The position numbers and the translations under genes are program-made. Under the pieces are notes generated by a model. That model searched no databases. It was not told where the DNA came from and worked only from the letters and a program-made list of their open reading frames with translations. Below, in pieces: positions 16,394-25,563 of a stretch of 52,684 nucleotides of DNA. Source of the DNA: Ruminococcaceae bacterium UBA7101 (GTDB lineage: Bacteria; Bacillota; Clostridia; Oscillospirales; Acutalibacteraceae); NCBI GenBank assembly GCA_002493325.1, contig DKYL01000091.1:1-52684 (forward strand). Direction: 5' to 3'. The first letter of the stretch is position 1; every line of letters starts with the position of its first letter.

Positions 16394-17752
16394 ATGGACA
16401 TTACAATTATCGGAGCAGGTAATCTTGGCAGAAAACTTGCCAAAAGCCTGAGCAATGAGGAGCACGATGTAACAATAATTGACATTGTGCCCCGTGTTGT
16501 TGAAAATCTGGTTGACAAGCTTGATATTCAGGGCATTTGCGGATGTGCCACACACATTAATGTTTTAAAGGAGGCAGGTGTCAGCACCTCACAGCTTGTG
16601 ATAGCCACAACCGAATCCGACGAAAACAATATACTTATATGCCTTATAGCAAAAAAGCTCGGAGCAAGGAAAACCATTGCCAGAGTCAGAAATCCTGAAT
16701 ATAATGCACAGTTTGATTTTATGAGAAATGAGCTGGGAATATCTATAATGATTAACCCTGATTTCGCTGCTGCACTTGAAATAAGCAGAATTTTACAATT
16801 CCCTGACGCAAGAAACATTGAGTCCTTTGCCAACGGAATTATTGATATGGCTGAGTACAAAATTAAGGAAAGCTCAAATATTGCAGGCTCAAGCATAGGC
16901 AGTATTTCATCAAAGCTCACAAACAATATGCTCATATGCGCCGTTGAAAGGGGCGACGACGTATTTATTCCAAATGGTAACTTTGTACTTCGGATAAATG
17001 ACAAAATCCATATTACAGGCGCTCACAAGGAGCTTGCGAGCATAGGACGAGCACTGATTAATTCAAAAAATAAAACGCTTAAAAATATAATGATTATAGG
17101 CGGCTCCAGGGCAGGCATTTACCTGAGTGATATGCTTATGGCACTGGGCAAAAATGTTGTTATTATTGAAAAGGACAGAAAGCAGTGTGAAAAGCTTTTT
17201 GACCTCATTCCCTCTGCTACAATTATCAATGGTGATGCCAATGACCATGAATTTCTTGACGAAGAGGGTCTTGAAAATATGGATGCAGTTGTTACACTTA
17301 CCAAAACCGATGAAACCAATTTTCTTGTTTCACTCTATGCACAGAGAGCAGGCGTATCCAAAACCATTACAAAAGTTAAAAATTCAAAGCTCAGCAAGCT
17401 GCTTGATGATGTGGGACTTGACACAATTATCAATATAAGCGACATCACTGTATCTATGATTACACAGTATGTCAGAGCAAGTGAAAATGCAAGCTCTGCA
17501 AATATGCGTACACTTTATAAGCTGGTGGACGGTAAAATTGAGGCAAGCGAATTTTTTGCAGACAAAAGCTCTCGCATTATTGGCAAGCCGATTTCCGAAT
17601 TAAAAATCAGAAAGAATGTTCTGATTGCAGCAATTAACAGAAACAACAAAATCATATTCCCGGGCGGTAATGATGAAATCCGTGAGGGTGATTTGGTTAT
17701 TATTGTTTCCAAGGATCAGATTATTAATAAATTGAACGATATTTTACAGTAG
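16394..17752 (+). CDS. trkA: Trk potassium uptake regulator TrkA
   Basis: A 452 aa cytoplasmic gating subunit of the Trk K+ channel. It is a tandem of two RCK modules: NAD-binding Rossmann folds with GAGNLG near residue 7 and GGSRAG near residue 236, each followed by an RCK_C (TrkA_C) domain (about residues 140-220 and 370-452). It forms a ring under the TrkH dimer and couples nucleotide state to K+ flow. Start supported by GGAGG 6 bases upstream. It lies 8 bases before trkH, a classic two-gene operon. Confidence 0.95.
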   Translation: MDITIIGAGNLGRKLAKSLSNEEHDVTIIDIVPRVVENLVDKLDIQGICGCATHINVLKEAGVSTSQLVIATTESDENNILICLIAKKLGARKTIARVRNPEYNAQFDFMRNELGISIMINPDFAAALEISRILQFPDARNIESFANGIIDMAEYKIKESSNIAGSSIGSISSKLTNNMLICAVERGDDVFIPNGNFVLRINDKIHITGAHKELASIGRALINSKNKTLKNIMIIGGSRAGIYLSDMLMALGKNVVIIEKDRKQCEKLFDLIPSATIINGDANDHEFLDEEGLENMDAVVTLTKTDETNFLVSLYAQRAGVSKTITKVKNSKLSKLLDDVGLDTIINISDITVSMITQYVRASENASSANMRTLYKLVDGKIEASEFFADKSSRIIGKPISELKIRKNVLIAAINRNNKIIFPGGNDEIREGDLVIIVSKDQIINKLNDILQ

Positions 17753-17760
17753 GAGAAAAA

Positions 17761-19239
17761 ATGAATTTCAGAGCAGTTTCATATTACCTGGGTAAAATAT
17801 TGTTGATCCTTGGTGCATTAATGCTGTTGCCATTGGTGGTAATGGTTTATTACTCACTGAACGGATTTGCCGAGGCAAGCGTTCAGAGCTTTTTAATCCC
17901 CATTGCAATTATTGTTGCAATGGGTGCACTTCTTACATTTAAAAAGCCGAAAAATTTTAATATCTTTGCAAAAGAGGGTTTTGCAATCTGCGGACTGGCG
18001 TGGATTATTATGTCACTTTTAGGTGCTCTGCCCTTTGTGATAAGCTCGGCAATACCAAATTATATCGACGCTGTGTTTGAAACCGCATCAGGCTTTACAA
18101 CAACAGGCGCATCCATTCTTACGGAAATACACTCACTTCCCAAGTCAATCCTTTTCTGGCGAAGCTTTACGCACTGGATAGGCGGAATGGGTATACTTTC
18201 CTTTATGATTGCTATTCTTCCTAAGGCAAAGGGCAATCAGATGTATATTATGCGTGCTGAGGTACCCGGTCCCACAGCCAGTAAGGTAACATCAAAAATT
18301 TCAGTCAGTGCAAGAATTTTATATATTATCTATTTTGTGATGACGATTCTTGAAATTGCCGTACTTTATTTCGGCAGTATGATTTCAGGAGATAATATCA
18401 GATTCTTTGACTGTGTTGTAAATGCCTTTTCAACAGCAGGTACAGGCGGATTTTCCGTTTTGAACAATTCCATCTTGGGCTATAACAGTCCGTTTACCGA
18501 GTGGGTACTGACAATATTTATGTTTCTGTTCGGAATTAACTTCAACCTGTATTATTTCTTTTTAACAAGAAGATTTAAGGATGTGTTCAAAGACGAGGAA
18601 TTAAGAGGCTACATCATTTTGAATGTGACAAGCGTTATTCTTATTACACTGAACATTTCAAGTATGTACAGCAATATTTCCACGGCAATAAGGGATTCCT
18701 TCTTCACGGTTAACTCTATAATGAGCACCACGGGCTTCTGCACAGCAGACTTTAACCGGTGGCCTACATTCTCAAAAGTTCTGCTTGTAATCCTGATGTG
18801 CGTCGGCTGCTCGGCAGGCTCCACAGGCGGCGGACTGAAAATTGTCAGAGCCGAGCTTTTCATCAAGCAGATGCTTTGTGATATAAGACAAATGCTCCGT
18901 CCGCATGCAGTGGTCAAGGTCAGAATCAACAAAAAAACTGTTGATGACAGAATAATGAAGGGCGTAACCTCTTACCTGAATATTTACATTATAACTATGG
19001 TAATTTCGGTAATTCTCATATCCTTTGACAATTTCAGCCCTACCACAAGCTTCACTGCTGTTATTGCCTGCTTCAACAATATCGGACCCGGTCTTGATCT
19101 GGTAGGACCAACAGGTAACTTTGCCGATTTTAATGCACTGTCAAAGCTGGTTTTAGTATTTGATATGCTGGCAGGCAGACTTGAGCTGTTTCCGATAATT
19201 CTTCTCTTCAGCCCTAACACATGGAGAAAAACAAAATAA
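17761..19239 (+). CDS. trkH: Trk potassium uptake channel TrkH
   Basis: A 492 aa polytopic membrane protein of the SKT superfamily with four M1-P-M2 repeats. The selectivity-filter loops are visible: TTTGAS, AGTGGFS, STTGFC and NNIGPG. The intracellular gate region ahead of the third pore is Gly/Ser-rich (GCSAGSTGGG). It imports K+ under TrkA control. TAGGAG lies 5 bases before the ATG and just past the trkA stop codon. The C-terminus (RLELFPIILLFSPNTWR) is typical of TrkH/KtrB proteins. Confidence 0.95.
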   Translation: MNFRAVSYYLGKILLILGALMLLPLVVMVYYSLNGFAEASVQSFLIPIAIIVAMGALLTFKKPKNFNIFAKEGFAICGLAWIIMSLLGALPFVISSAIPNYIDAVFETASGFTTTGASILTEIHSLPKSILFWRSFTHWIGGMGILSFMIAILPKAKGNQMYIMRAEVPGPTASKVTSKISVSARILYIIYFVMTILEIAVLYFGSMISGDNIRFFDCVVNAFSTAGTGGFSVLNNSILGYNSPFTEWVLTIFMFLFGINFNLYYFFLTRRFKDVFKDEELRGYIILNVTSVILITLNISSMYSNISTAIRDSFFTVNSIMSTTGFCTADFNRWPTFSKVLLVILMCVGCSAGSTGGGLKIVRAELFIKQMLCDIRQMLRPHAVVKVRINKKTVDDRIMKGVTSYLNIYIITMVISVILISFDNFSPTTSFTAVIACFNNIGPGLDLVGPTGNFADFNALSKLVLVFDMLAGRLELFPIILLFSPNTWRKTK

Positions 19240-19257
19240 AATTTGAACAAATGACAA

Positions 19258-19296
19258 AAATACCCTTACTGTGTAATATACAGTAAGGGTATTTTT
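19258..19296. terminator. Bidirectional terminator between trkH and the polysaccharide operon
   Basis: A perfect 15 bp stem (AAATACCCTTACTGT 19258-19272 / 19280-19294) with a 7-base loop and T runs on both strands. It ends the trkH transcript and also the long minus-strand operon, whose last stop codon (19296-19298) touches the hairpin. Confidence 0.9.
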
Positions 19297-20846
19297 TATG
19301 CAATCTGACTTAATACATTTAACCATTTGTCTGTTAAATCATAATTTTCATTTTCAAACAAACTGTTATGAAGTCTGAAAACAATATCAATAAAGCAAGC
19401 TTTGTTCAGTCGTTCAGGGTCAGCAATTGATGAAAACTGCTCAAGCAAAAGCCTATAATTCTTGCTGATATCACCGTTTCCATCAGTTAATTCAGTACCT
19501 ATAAAACGCGCAATATCTATTTCAATCGGTGCAATATAGCCAATCGGATCTATTGCCACAAGCTGATTGTTTTTTGACATTATATTATAACTGTGTAAAT
19601 CACCGTGAATCAACACGCTGTCCTGTTCTTTAAACGTATCATCATAGAGCCGAACTGCTTTATTTACATAAAGCATAATTTTTTCATGCTCATAATCAAA
19701 GCTGTTCTCGTTAATTTTTTGATGAAGAATGTCTGAATAATTATGAAAGCCTGAAGCATCCATATCAGAATACTTATTGACAGCACCATGCAGCACTTTA
19801 TCAAAGAAAGACACTACAGTTTCTTTATCAGGTTCAGCTGCTTCATAACAATATTCCATAAGAAGTGCTGAGCAGCTATCGTCAAAATCAAGCAGTTCAC
19901 ACATGAAGCTTGCATTCAAAGAACGATAGCAGGAGCATTCCTGCTCATATCTTCCAATAAACGGAGGAATAATTTTAAGCACACACTTTCCGTACTTAAT
20001 GCTGTGTGCAATAAAAATAATACCAAAGTGAGAGGTTTTTATAACCTTATATTCATCAATCTGCCATTTCTTCAAAAGGCTGGGTATTTCGCTTTTTAAG
20101 GTATTAACCCATTCCCTCGCTTCCTTTGGATAATACTTAGCAAGATATTTCTTCAGCCTTACAACATTATTCAAAATGTTATCAACTTCAACATGATTTT
20201 CTCTGTCCTTAATAAGCGCCTCAAGGTATTTCAAATCAGCAGGATAGGTTAGCTTAAAATTATTATTAAAATCAAAACAAAGTTCAATTCTACTTTCCTC
20301 AGGAAGCTGCTGTGTTACCTCTGTCAGCTCTGACTCCGAATCAAAGCTGTCATTAAGCAGCTTGAAATCAAAGCCCTCAGGCGACTGCATAAGATAATAA
20401 CGCTCTCTGTTAACCTTCTGAAAATCATAACAGCCCAGTGAATCGGTAATTTTCTGTGCAGTTACAACAGCATCACAGCTATCCAGCAGTTCAAAATACT
20501 TATCCATAAGCACACCAGTTATCATCGGACGCACTGCATCACACACAATGAGCTTTTTACAGTCATACCTGCTGTCAATGTAATTAAGAACATTGCGCAA
20601 CGTGCGGTTACGGGTGCTCCCGCCCTCAATTAAATCAATGTTGTTCTGCTCACAGATATCCGCAAGATATACGCTGTTTGCCTCAACATTTGTAGCCACA
20701 ACAATTTTGTCAACTTTTTTTCCTTCAAGAATGGACTCGATAACATATTCAATTACCATTTTGCCGTTGATTTTGTGAAACTGTTTCGGAACATTACTTC
20801 CAAAACGCGAACCAACACCATTAGCCAGAATTGCTACTATATTCAT
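19296..20846 (-). CDS. Fused cytidylyltransferase (IspD/TarI-like) and APH-type kinase
   Basis: A 516 aa two-domain protein. Residues 1-215 are an IspD/TarI-like nucleotidyltransferase (ILANGVGSRFG, VPKQF, the CTP-binding pattern; CDAVRPMI). A helical linker follows, then an aminoglycoside-phosphotransferase-like kinase domain of about 270-516 with the catalytic loop HGDLHSYNI (414-422) and metal-binding Asp433. Together they could phosphorylate an alcohol and activate it as a CDP derivative. Next to LicD proteins this suggests a CDP-choline-like or CDP-polyol donor made by one polypeptide. The second residue of the usual A-G-G-G loop is altered (A-N-G-V). It is the last gene of the operon, 71 bases after the acyltransferase; GAGGTG precedes the ATG. 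The substrate is unknown. Confidence 0.85.
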   Translation of the reverse strand: MNIVAILANGVGSRFGSNVPKQFHKINGKMVIEYVIESILEGKKVDKIVVATNVEANSVYLADICEQNNIDLIEGGSTRNRTLRNVLNYIDSRYDCKKLIVCDAVRPMITGVLMDKYFELLDSCDAVVTAQKITDSLGCYDFQKVNRERYYLMQSPEGFDFKLLNDSFDSESELTEVTQQLPEESRIELCFDFNNNFKLTYPADLKYLEALIKDRENHVEVDNILNNVVRLKKYLAKYYPKEAREWVNTLKSEIPSLLKKWQIDEYKVIKTSHFGIIFIAHSIKYGKCVLKIIPPFIGRYEQECSCYRSLNASFMCELLDFDDSCSALLMEYCYEAAEPDKETVVSFFDKVLHGAVNKYSDMDASGFHNYSDILHQKINENSFDYEHEKIMLYVNKAVRLYDDTFKEQDSVLIHGDLHSYNIMSKNNQLVAIDPIGYIAPIEIDIARFIGTELTDGNGDISKNYRLLLEQFSSIADPERLNKACFIDIVFRLHNSLFENENYDLTDKWLNVLSQIA

Positions 20847-20917
20847 AATGACACCTCATACAAAACCTAAAAAATAACACAACAATGCGGAATAAAAGCG
20901 CCTTGTATCTACAGAAT

Positions 20918-21964
20918 TTAACTTTGAACCAATCTAAGCTTTATCAAAAGCTTATTTATCATATTCTGCAAAAAGAGGATTGGCTTTGTAAAAACAGGCA
21001 AGCCTAAAACCAAAGTTAAAATAATTGATAAAGCAAACCACATTATTACACCCAGTGCACCCAATTTATTAATAAGCATGACGCCAAATCCTAATGAACC
21101 AATTGGCTTTATAATCAAATAATGCCAGAAATAGATAGCTAATGTGCGTTTTCCTGCATCAGTTACATACCCCAAGCTCTTTCTTGGTATAACTGAAGCT
21201 ACGCCAAGCATTATTGCAAATGAACTGATGTATTGAAAAACTCTGATAAACAATCCGTATTTTTGTGAGAATGGGAATTCAGAATAATCATGCCATGCTG
21301 CATAAACAGGACGCATAGCATAAACATAATCTGTTAAAAATACACAGCATAACGCAAATGCGAGCAATATAACAATCCCAATAATTCTAACGGCTTTTTT
21401 ATTAAGAAAATTCAGAACATCCTTTGGGTTTAAACAAAAGCCCAAATAAAAGAATGGAAAAAACACAATAAATTTTGATATAGTAAGAAAATCATCAATA
21501 AAAGAAAAATATCCTGCTGCAAGCGAAATCGCAATGCTTATAAACATAACTAAATACGGATTTAATTTTCTTACACAATATGCCGTTAGAAGATAACCGC
21601 CAAGCACAAATAAATACCAAGGAGCTATATTGGTGCTCAGCCAGCTCCAATCAGGGTTGGTACCGGCAGCTAAAAGAATAAGATAAATTAATATTTTAAA
21701 TATGTACCCCAGAATAAAATAAAACACAATTTTGTCTATTCTTAATTTGTGTTTATCGTCATACTTTGTAAAAAGTCCTGATACAAAAAGAAACATCGGC
21801 ATATGGAAAGAATAAATAAAAATATATACTCCCTGATATGCTGTACCCATATTGGTTAACGAATCACAAAAATGCCCGATAACAACAAATAAAATCAAGA
21901 AAAATTTTACGTTATCCCAATATAAGGTTCTTTTTTTATTTTTTATTGAATTAACAATATCCAT
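20918..21964 (-). CDS. Acyltransferase family 3 membrane protein
   Basis: A 348 aa integral membrane protein with about ten helices. It shows the N-terminal signature of acyltransferase-3 proteins (LYWDNVKFFLILFVVIGHF, with the conserved His) and SFHMPMFLFVSG in the second helix pair. These enzymes acetylate or otherwise acylate sugars of surface polysaccharides at the membrane. AAAGGAAAG precedes the ATG. It lies 9 bases after the cytidylyltransferase gene and belongs to the polysaccharide operon. One of three proteins of this type in the locus. Confidence 0.88.
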   Translation of the reverse strand: MDIVNSIKNKKRTLYWDNVKFFLILFVVIGHFCDSLTNMGTAYQGVYIFIYSFHMPMFLFVSGLFTKYDDKHKLRIDKIVFYFILGYIFKILIYLILLAAGTNPDWSWLSTNIAPWYLFVLGGYLLTAYCVRKLNPYLVMFISIAISLAAGYFSFIDDFLTISKFIVFFPFFYLGFCLNPKDVLNFLNKKAVRIIGIVILLAFALCCVFLTDYVYAMRPVYAAWHDYSEFPFSQKYGLFIRVFQYISSFAIMLGVASVIPRKSLGYVTDAGKRTLAIYFWHYLIIKPIGSLGFGVMLINKLGALGVIMWFALSIILTLVLGLPVFTKPILFLQNMINKLLIKLRLVQS

Positions 21965-21973
21965 AACTTTCCT

Positions 21974-22675
21974 TTAATCTGTAATAAAATCTGCAAATTT
22001 TATATCATTAGGCGTAGTGATTTTAATATTACTTACACTGCCTAGACTGATAGTTATATCAATACCCTTATTAACGAACAATTGAGAAGTACCCGTCATA
22101 CTCATAAGCTCATCATATGTATATGAAGAGATAACTTCATTAAACAAATCCATTCTGCAGCCTGACGGAGTTTGTCCAATCCATAATTTCTTTCTATCAT
22201 AAGTAGAAATTAAATGCTCCTTATCTTCACTCTTATAAATTGTATCAGCAACAGGAATTGACGCCATTGTTACGCCATGCTCTTTCGTTTTTTCAATACA
22301 ATCCTTTAAAATATCATAAGAAACAAAAGGTCTGACTGCATCATGGGTCAGTACAATGTCATCATGGTTTGCACCATAGTTTTTCACGATATCATTAATA
22401 ACATTCAACAACGACATCATTCTCTCTTCTCCGCCGGTGACAATTTTTATCTTTCCGTCAAGAGCATTTCCATACTTATTAGATATTAACTTCTGCGTAT
22501 ATCCCAGCCACATATCGTTAACACAAATATAAATCAAATCAAAAAGATCTGACTCTAAAAATTTGTCAACTGTCATAAGAATAATAGGTTTCCCTTTTAT
22601 TTCTAAAAACTGCTTTGGTACAGCGGCTCCGACTCTTGTACCTTTTCCTCCTGCTAAAATTGCTCCGATATTCAT
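21974..22675 (-). CDS. Cytidylyltransferase, IspD/TarI family (probable ribitol-5-phosphate type)
   Basis: A 233 aa nucleotidyltransferase that joins CTP to a sugar- or polyol-phosphate. Seen: the G-rich CTP loop ILAGGKGTRVG (5-15), PKQFLEIKGKP, HDAVRPFV near residue 110 and DTIYKS. Length and motifs fit both IspD and TarI. The pairing with an SDR oxidoreductase directly upstream and a LicD protein beyond points to CDP-polyol synthesis for the polysaccharide rather than isoprenoid synthesis. GGGGGAT precedes the ATG. Confidence 0.85.
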   Translation of the reverse strand: MNIGAILAGGKGTRVGAAVPKQFLEIKGKPIILMTVDKFLESDLFDLIYICVNDMWLGYTQKLISNKYGNALDGKIKIVTGGEERMMSLLNVINDIVKNYGANHDDIVLTHDAVRPFVSYDILKDCIEKTKEHGVTMASIPVADTIYKSEDKEHLISTYDRKKLWIGQTPSGCRMDLFNEVISSYTYDELMSMTGTSQLFVNKGIDITISLGSVSNIKITTPNDIKFADFITD

Positions 22676-22688
22676 AATAAATATCCCC

Positions 22689-23678
22689 CTATTTATTTTG
22701 ACTCATATATTTCACCAGTTTAACAATTGTTTCATCCAAACTAAACTTAGGCTTCCACCCAATAGAAAACAACTTATCAGAATTCAATACGTTACGCTGA
22801 ACTTTATTATAGCCTAATTTTGCTGCTTCCGCTTCAGATATATCAAAAACCAGCTTCGTTTTACTATTCGGGAAATTATCAATAAATTTCAATGCCAAAT
22901 CCTTAATGGAAATTTCAGTATTCATATTGGCTACGTTATATGCTTCTCCCGGTGTACCATTCATCAACATGACTAAAAATGCCATTGCGGCATCTTCAGC
23001 ATCACAATAATTTCTTACAGTTTCACCTGTTGATTTCAATACAATATTTTGATTTTCGATAATACTTCTGGCAAATTGAGCAAAAACACGTTTATCACTA
23101 TATGAAACGCCATAACCAAAAGTTGAAGTTAATCTTGCAATATAGGTAGGCACACCATATTGCTTGGTATATGACGCACACATACATTCACACATTCTCT
23201 TGCTTTCAGGATAACTGCTTCTTACATTCGTCGGGTCAATAAAGCCACCTTTATTTTCGACCTTATCTTCCTTACTGAAACCGGTATCACCATAAACCTC
23301 AAGGGTAGATAAATAAACCAATCCTTTAACATTTTTTTCAACTGCTAAATCCAACACACTCTTGGTTCCTTCCAACGCAGTCAGAATTGTTGTCATCGGA
23401 AAATCAAGATGTTGCTTGCTACCACCTGTTACACCGGCTGTATGGATAATATAATCAATCTCTTTGTCATACGAAATATCGTTTATATCACACACCAATT
23501 TAACAATGTCAGTATCATTAAATAACCGATTTACTTTTGCTTCGTTTCGACCATGGGCAATAATTTTAATATTCAGATTTTCTTCTTCATTTAACTTCTT
23601 CAGCAGAGCAACAATATTTTGCCCAATCATTCCTGTTGCCCCTGTTATCAAAAATGTTGAATTCATCAATTCTTTCAT
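22689..23678 (-). CDS. NAD-dependent epimerase/dehydratase family protein (extended SDR)
   Basis: A 329 aa extended short-chain dehydrogenase. The Rossmann motif G-A-T-G-M-I-G is at residues 13-19, the active-site Y-P-E-S-K at about 157-161, and STLEVYG precedes it. Members act on nucleotide sugars as epimerases, dehydratases or reductases. Set between a cytidylyltransferase and a LicD protein, it may modify the CDP-linked or phosphorylated polyol. ATG 23678 is favoured over GTG 23687 because AGGTG then lies 7 bases upstream. Exact reaction unknown. Confidence 0.85.
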   Translation of the reverse strand: MKELMNSTFLITGATGMIGQNIVALLKKLNEEENLNIKIIAHGRNEAKVNRLFNDTDIVKLVCDINDISYDKEIDYIIHTAGVTGGSKQHLDFPMTTILTALEGTKSVLDLAVEKNVKGLVYLSTLEVYGDTGFSKEDKVENKGGFIDPTNVRSSYPESKRMCECMCASYTKQYGVPTYIARLTSTFGYGVSYSDKRVFAQFARSIIENQNIVLKSTGETVRNYCDAEDAAMAFLVMLMNGTPGEAYNVANMNTEISIKDLALKFIDNFPNSKTKLVFDISEAEAAKLGYNKVQRNVLNSDKLFSIGWKPKFSLDETIVKLVKYMSQNK

Positions 23679-23720
23679 ATGCTTCACCTAAATTATTAAC
23701 AAATCAGCATCGGCTTGATT

Positions 23721-24527
23721 TTATTTGAAATACTCACCAAAATCAACATCAATGTTGTTGTGATTTGATATCTGCTGTTCTTCAGGAGGTAATTTCATAT
23801 AGTCACCGTAAACCTGAGTCAGCGCCTTATCATAATTTTTCGGAACAATGTACCTCTTATTTTTAAAATCAACGAAAATGCCTTCTCCAAAATCATCTTT
23901 TGTTATATATAATTTATTATAGCCAAAATTATATCTGTAATATTTACAAGAAGTGTTGTTAAACATTTTCATTGTTTTTTCGATTTTATTATGTATTGAT
24001 TTATAGTAGAAGCTTTTTCTTAATATTTTAAAGCAAAGAGATTTGATTTTGTTTCTTTCCTTATATCCGTATATCAACTCTGATTTATTTTTTAGTTCTC
24101 TGATTTGCTTTATATATGCATCTAAATCTTCTTCAGCAGGTGCTTTATCTAACGGGAATATATCAATGTAGATTCCATTGTGAATCTTCAGCTCTCTTGT
24201 TGAGCTTTGAACGAGCTCTGTTCCGTTTGCCTTAACCTTTGCAAAATGATATGGATATTCTTTATCCGTATTTCTATCCTGATAAAAATACTGATTACCC
24301 AGCTCTTTTGGTGCAATTTCTGCAAATTTGTCATAATCCTCACGGAACATCCAGATATCAATATCATCATCCCAAGGAATAAAGCCTTTATGTCTTATTG
24401 CGCCTATAAGCGTTCCATAAGCAAGATAATATTTCAGATTGTATTTTTCACAGATAGATACCACCTTGTCTAAAATATCCACTTCAACAATTCTTAATTT
24501 ATCTAAATTATTTAATTCTTGACTCAT
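23721..24527 (-). CDS. LicD family phosphotransferase
   Basis: A 268 aa LicD/FKRP-type protein. These move phosphocholine or a polyol-phosphate from a CDP donor to a sugar of a teichoic acid, capsule or glycoprotein. The signature runs YLAYGTLIGAIRHKGFIPWD with the metal-binding D-D-D-I-D at 53-57; IDIFPLD follows near residue 128. There is no membrane segment. GGAGAATG precedes the ATG. The nearby cytidylyltransferases would supply its donor. It is paralogous to the LicD protein at 38252. Confidence 0.9.
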   Translation of the reverse strand: MSQELNNLDKLRIVEVDILDKVVSICEKYNLKYYLAYGTLIGAIRHKGFIPWDDDIDIWMFREDYDKFAEIAPKELGNQYFYQDRNTDKEYPYHFAKVKANGTELVQSSTRELKIHNGIYIDIFPLDKAPAEEDLDAYIKQIRELKNKSELIYGYKERNKIKSLCFKILRKSFYYKSIHNKIEKTMKMFNNTSCKYYRYNFGYNKLYITKDDFGEGIFVDFKNKRYIVPKNYDKALTQVYGDYMKLPPEEQQISNHNNIDVDFGEYFK

Positions 24528-24539
24528 TATAACATTCTC

Positions 24540-25562
24540 CTAAAAGTTCAGATCAGGCAACTCACCATGCAATGCTTTTTTTAGTAAAGAAGGATCATGC
24601 AAACATAACAAAATTGCATAAATATTGCCTAAACATACAAAGGTTTTAAACAATCTTGTTTTTAAGGGAATATTTTTATTTTTTAAAAATACAGGCAAAA
24701 CCTTCCTCTGAGCATTTCTTATGTATTTTTTCTTTTCCTTATCATAGCCGCCCTTTTGTATGATTGTGTATTTATATTTTCCCATTCTGTCTGCCACAAA
24801 AGTCAAATAATGAAGTTTTATTTTGTCATTATCACAATGTTCATTAACATAAACCAACAATTTTTGAAGGGTTTTATACTTCTTAAAATATTGATTAGCA
24901 TCAAATGAATGCGTTAAAGAAGTAAGAACCACAAGATTTAAATAGGTTGAATAATTAACAATTGCAGCATTATTGATATTTTCATCACAAAAAAGCAATC
25001 CGTTAAAAAACACATCTTCATCCCATGTATTTTCAGGAAATGAATATTTCTTAATAATATCAGCTCTATATAATTTTCCCGTAACATTTAATTTATATCT
25101 TCCTGTTGTACATAATTCAGCTGTATTGACTATTTTAGTTTCATCAGGATTATAATTTAATTTAAGAGGAATATAATTATCCTTTTCTTCAATACGCAAT
25201 ACATCCATATAGCCCTGAACAATATCAACCTTGTTGGTCTCAGCTTCCTTTGCATAAACAGATAAAGCCCCTTGCGGAATAGCATTATCACTATCCAGAA
25301 AACAAACATAATCACCCGAAATATTTTTTATTGCTAAATTTCTTGCCGAAGAAACACCGCCGTTTTCTTTGTGAAATACCTTTATTTGGCTATTATTTTT
25401 AGCATATTCATCTAAAATACCCGGACTATTATCAGTAGAGCCATCATCAACGGCTATAATCTCGTAATTATTATAATTCTGAGATAATATGGAATCCAAA
25501 CAATACCCTATAAATTTTTCAGCATTATAAACCGGTATAATAACAGATATTTTTATTCCCAT
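24540..25562 (-). CDS. Glycosyltransferase family 2
   Basis: A 340 aa GT-A fold transferase. Seen: IPVYNAEKFI, VDDGSTDNS and CFLDSDN in the first 105 residues, the last being the nucleotide-metal site with Asn in place of the common Asp. The C-terminal part is basic and may lie on the membrane. It adds one sugar to the lipid-linked repeat unit; donor and linkage cannot be read from sequence. AGGAG precedes the ATG, with one base between it and the upstream gene. Confidence 0.88.
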   Translation of the reverse strand: MGIKISVIIPVYNAEKFIGYCLDSILSQNYNNYEIIAVDDGSTDNSPGILDEYAKNNSQIKVFHKENGGVSSARNLAIKNISGDYVCFLDSDNAIPQGALSVYAKEAETNKVDIVQGYMDVLRIEEKDNYIPLKLNYNPDETKIVNTAELCTTGRYKLNVTGKLYRADIIKKYSFPENTWDEDVFFNGLLFCDENINNAAIVNYSTYLNLVVLTSLTHSFDANQYFKKYKTLQKLLVYVNEHCDNDKIKLHYLTFVADRMGKYKYTIIQKGGYDKEKKKYIRNAQRKVLPVFLKNKNIPLKTRLFKTFVCLGNIYAILLCLHDPSLLKKALHGELPDLNF

Positions 25563-25563
25563 T

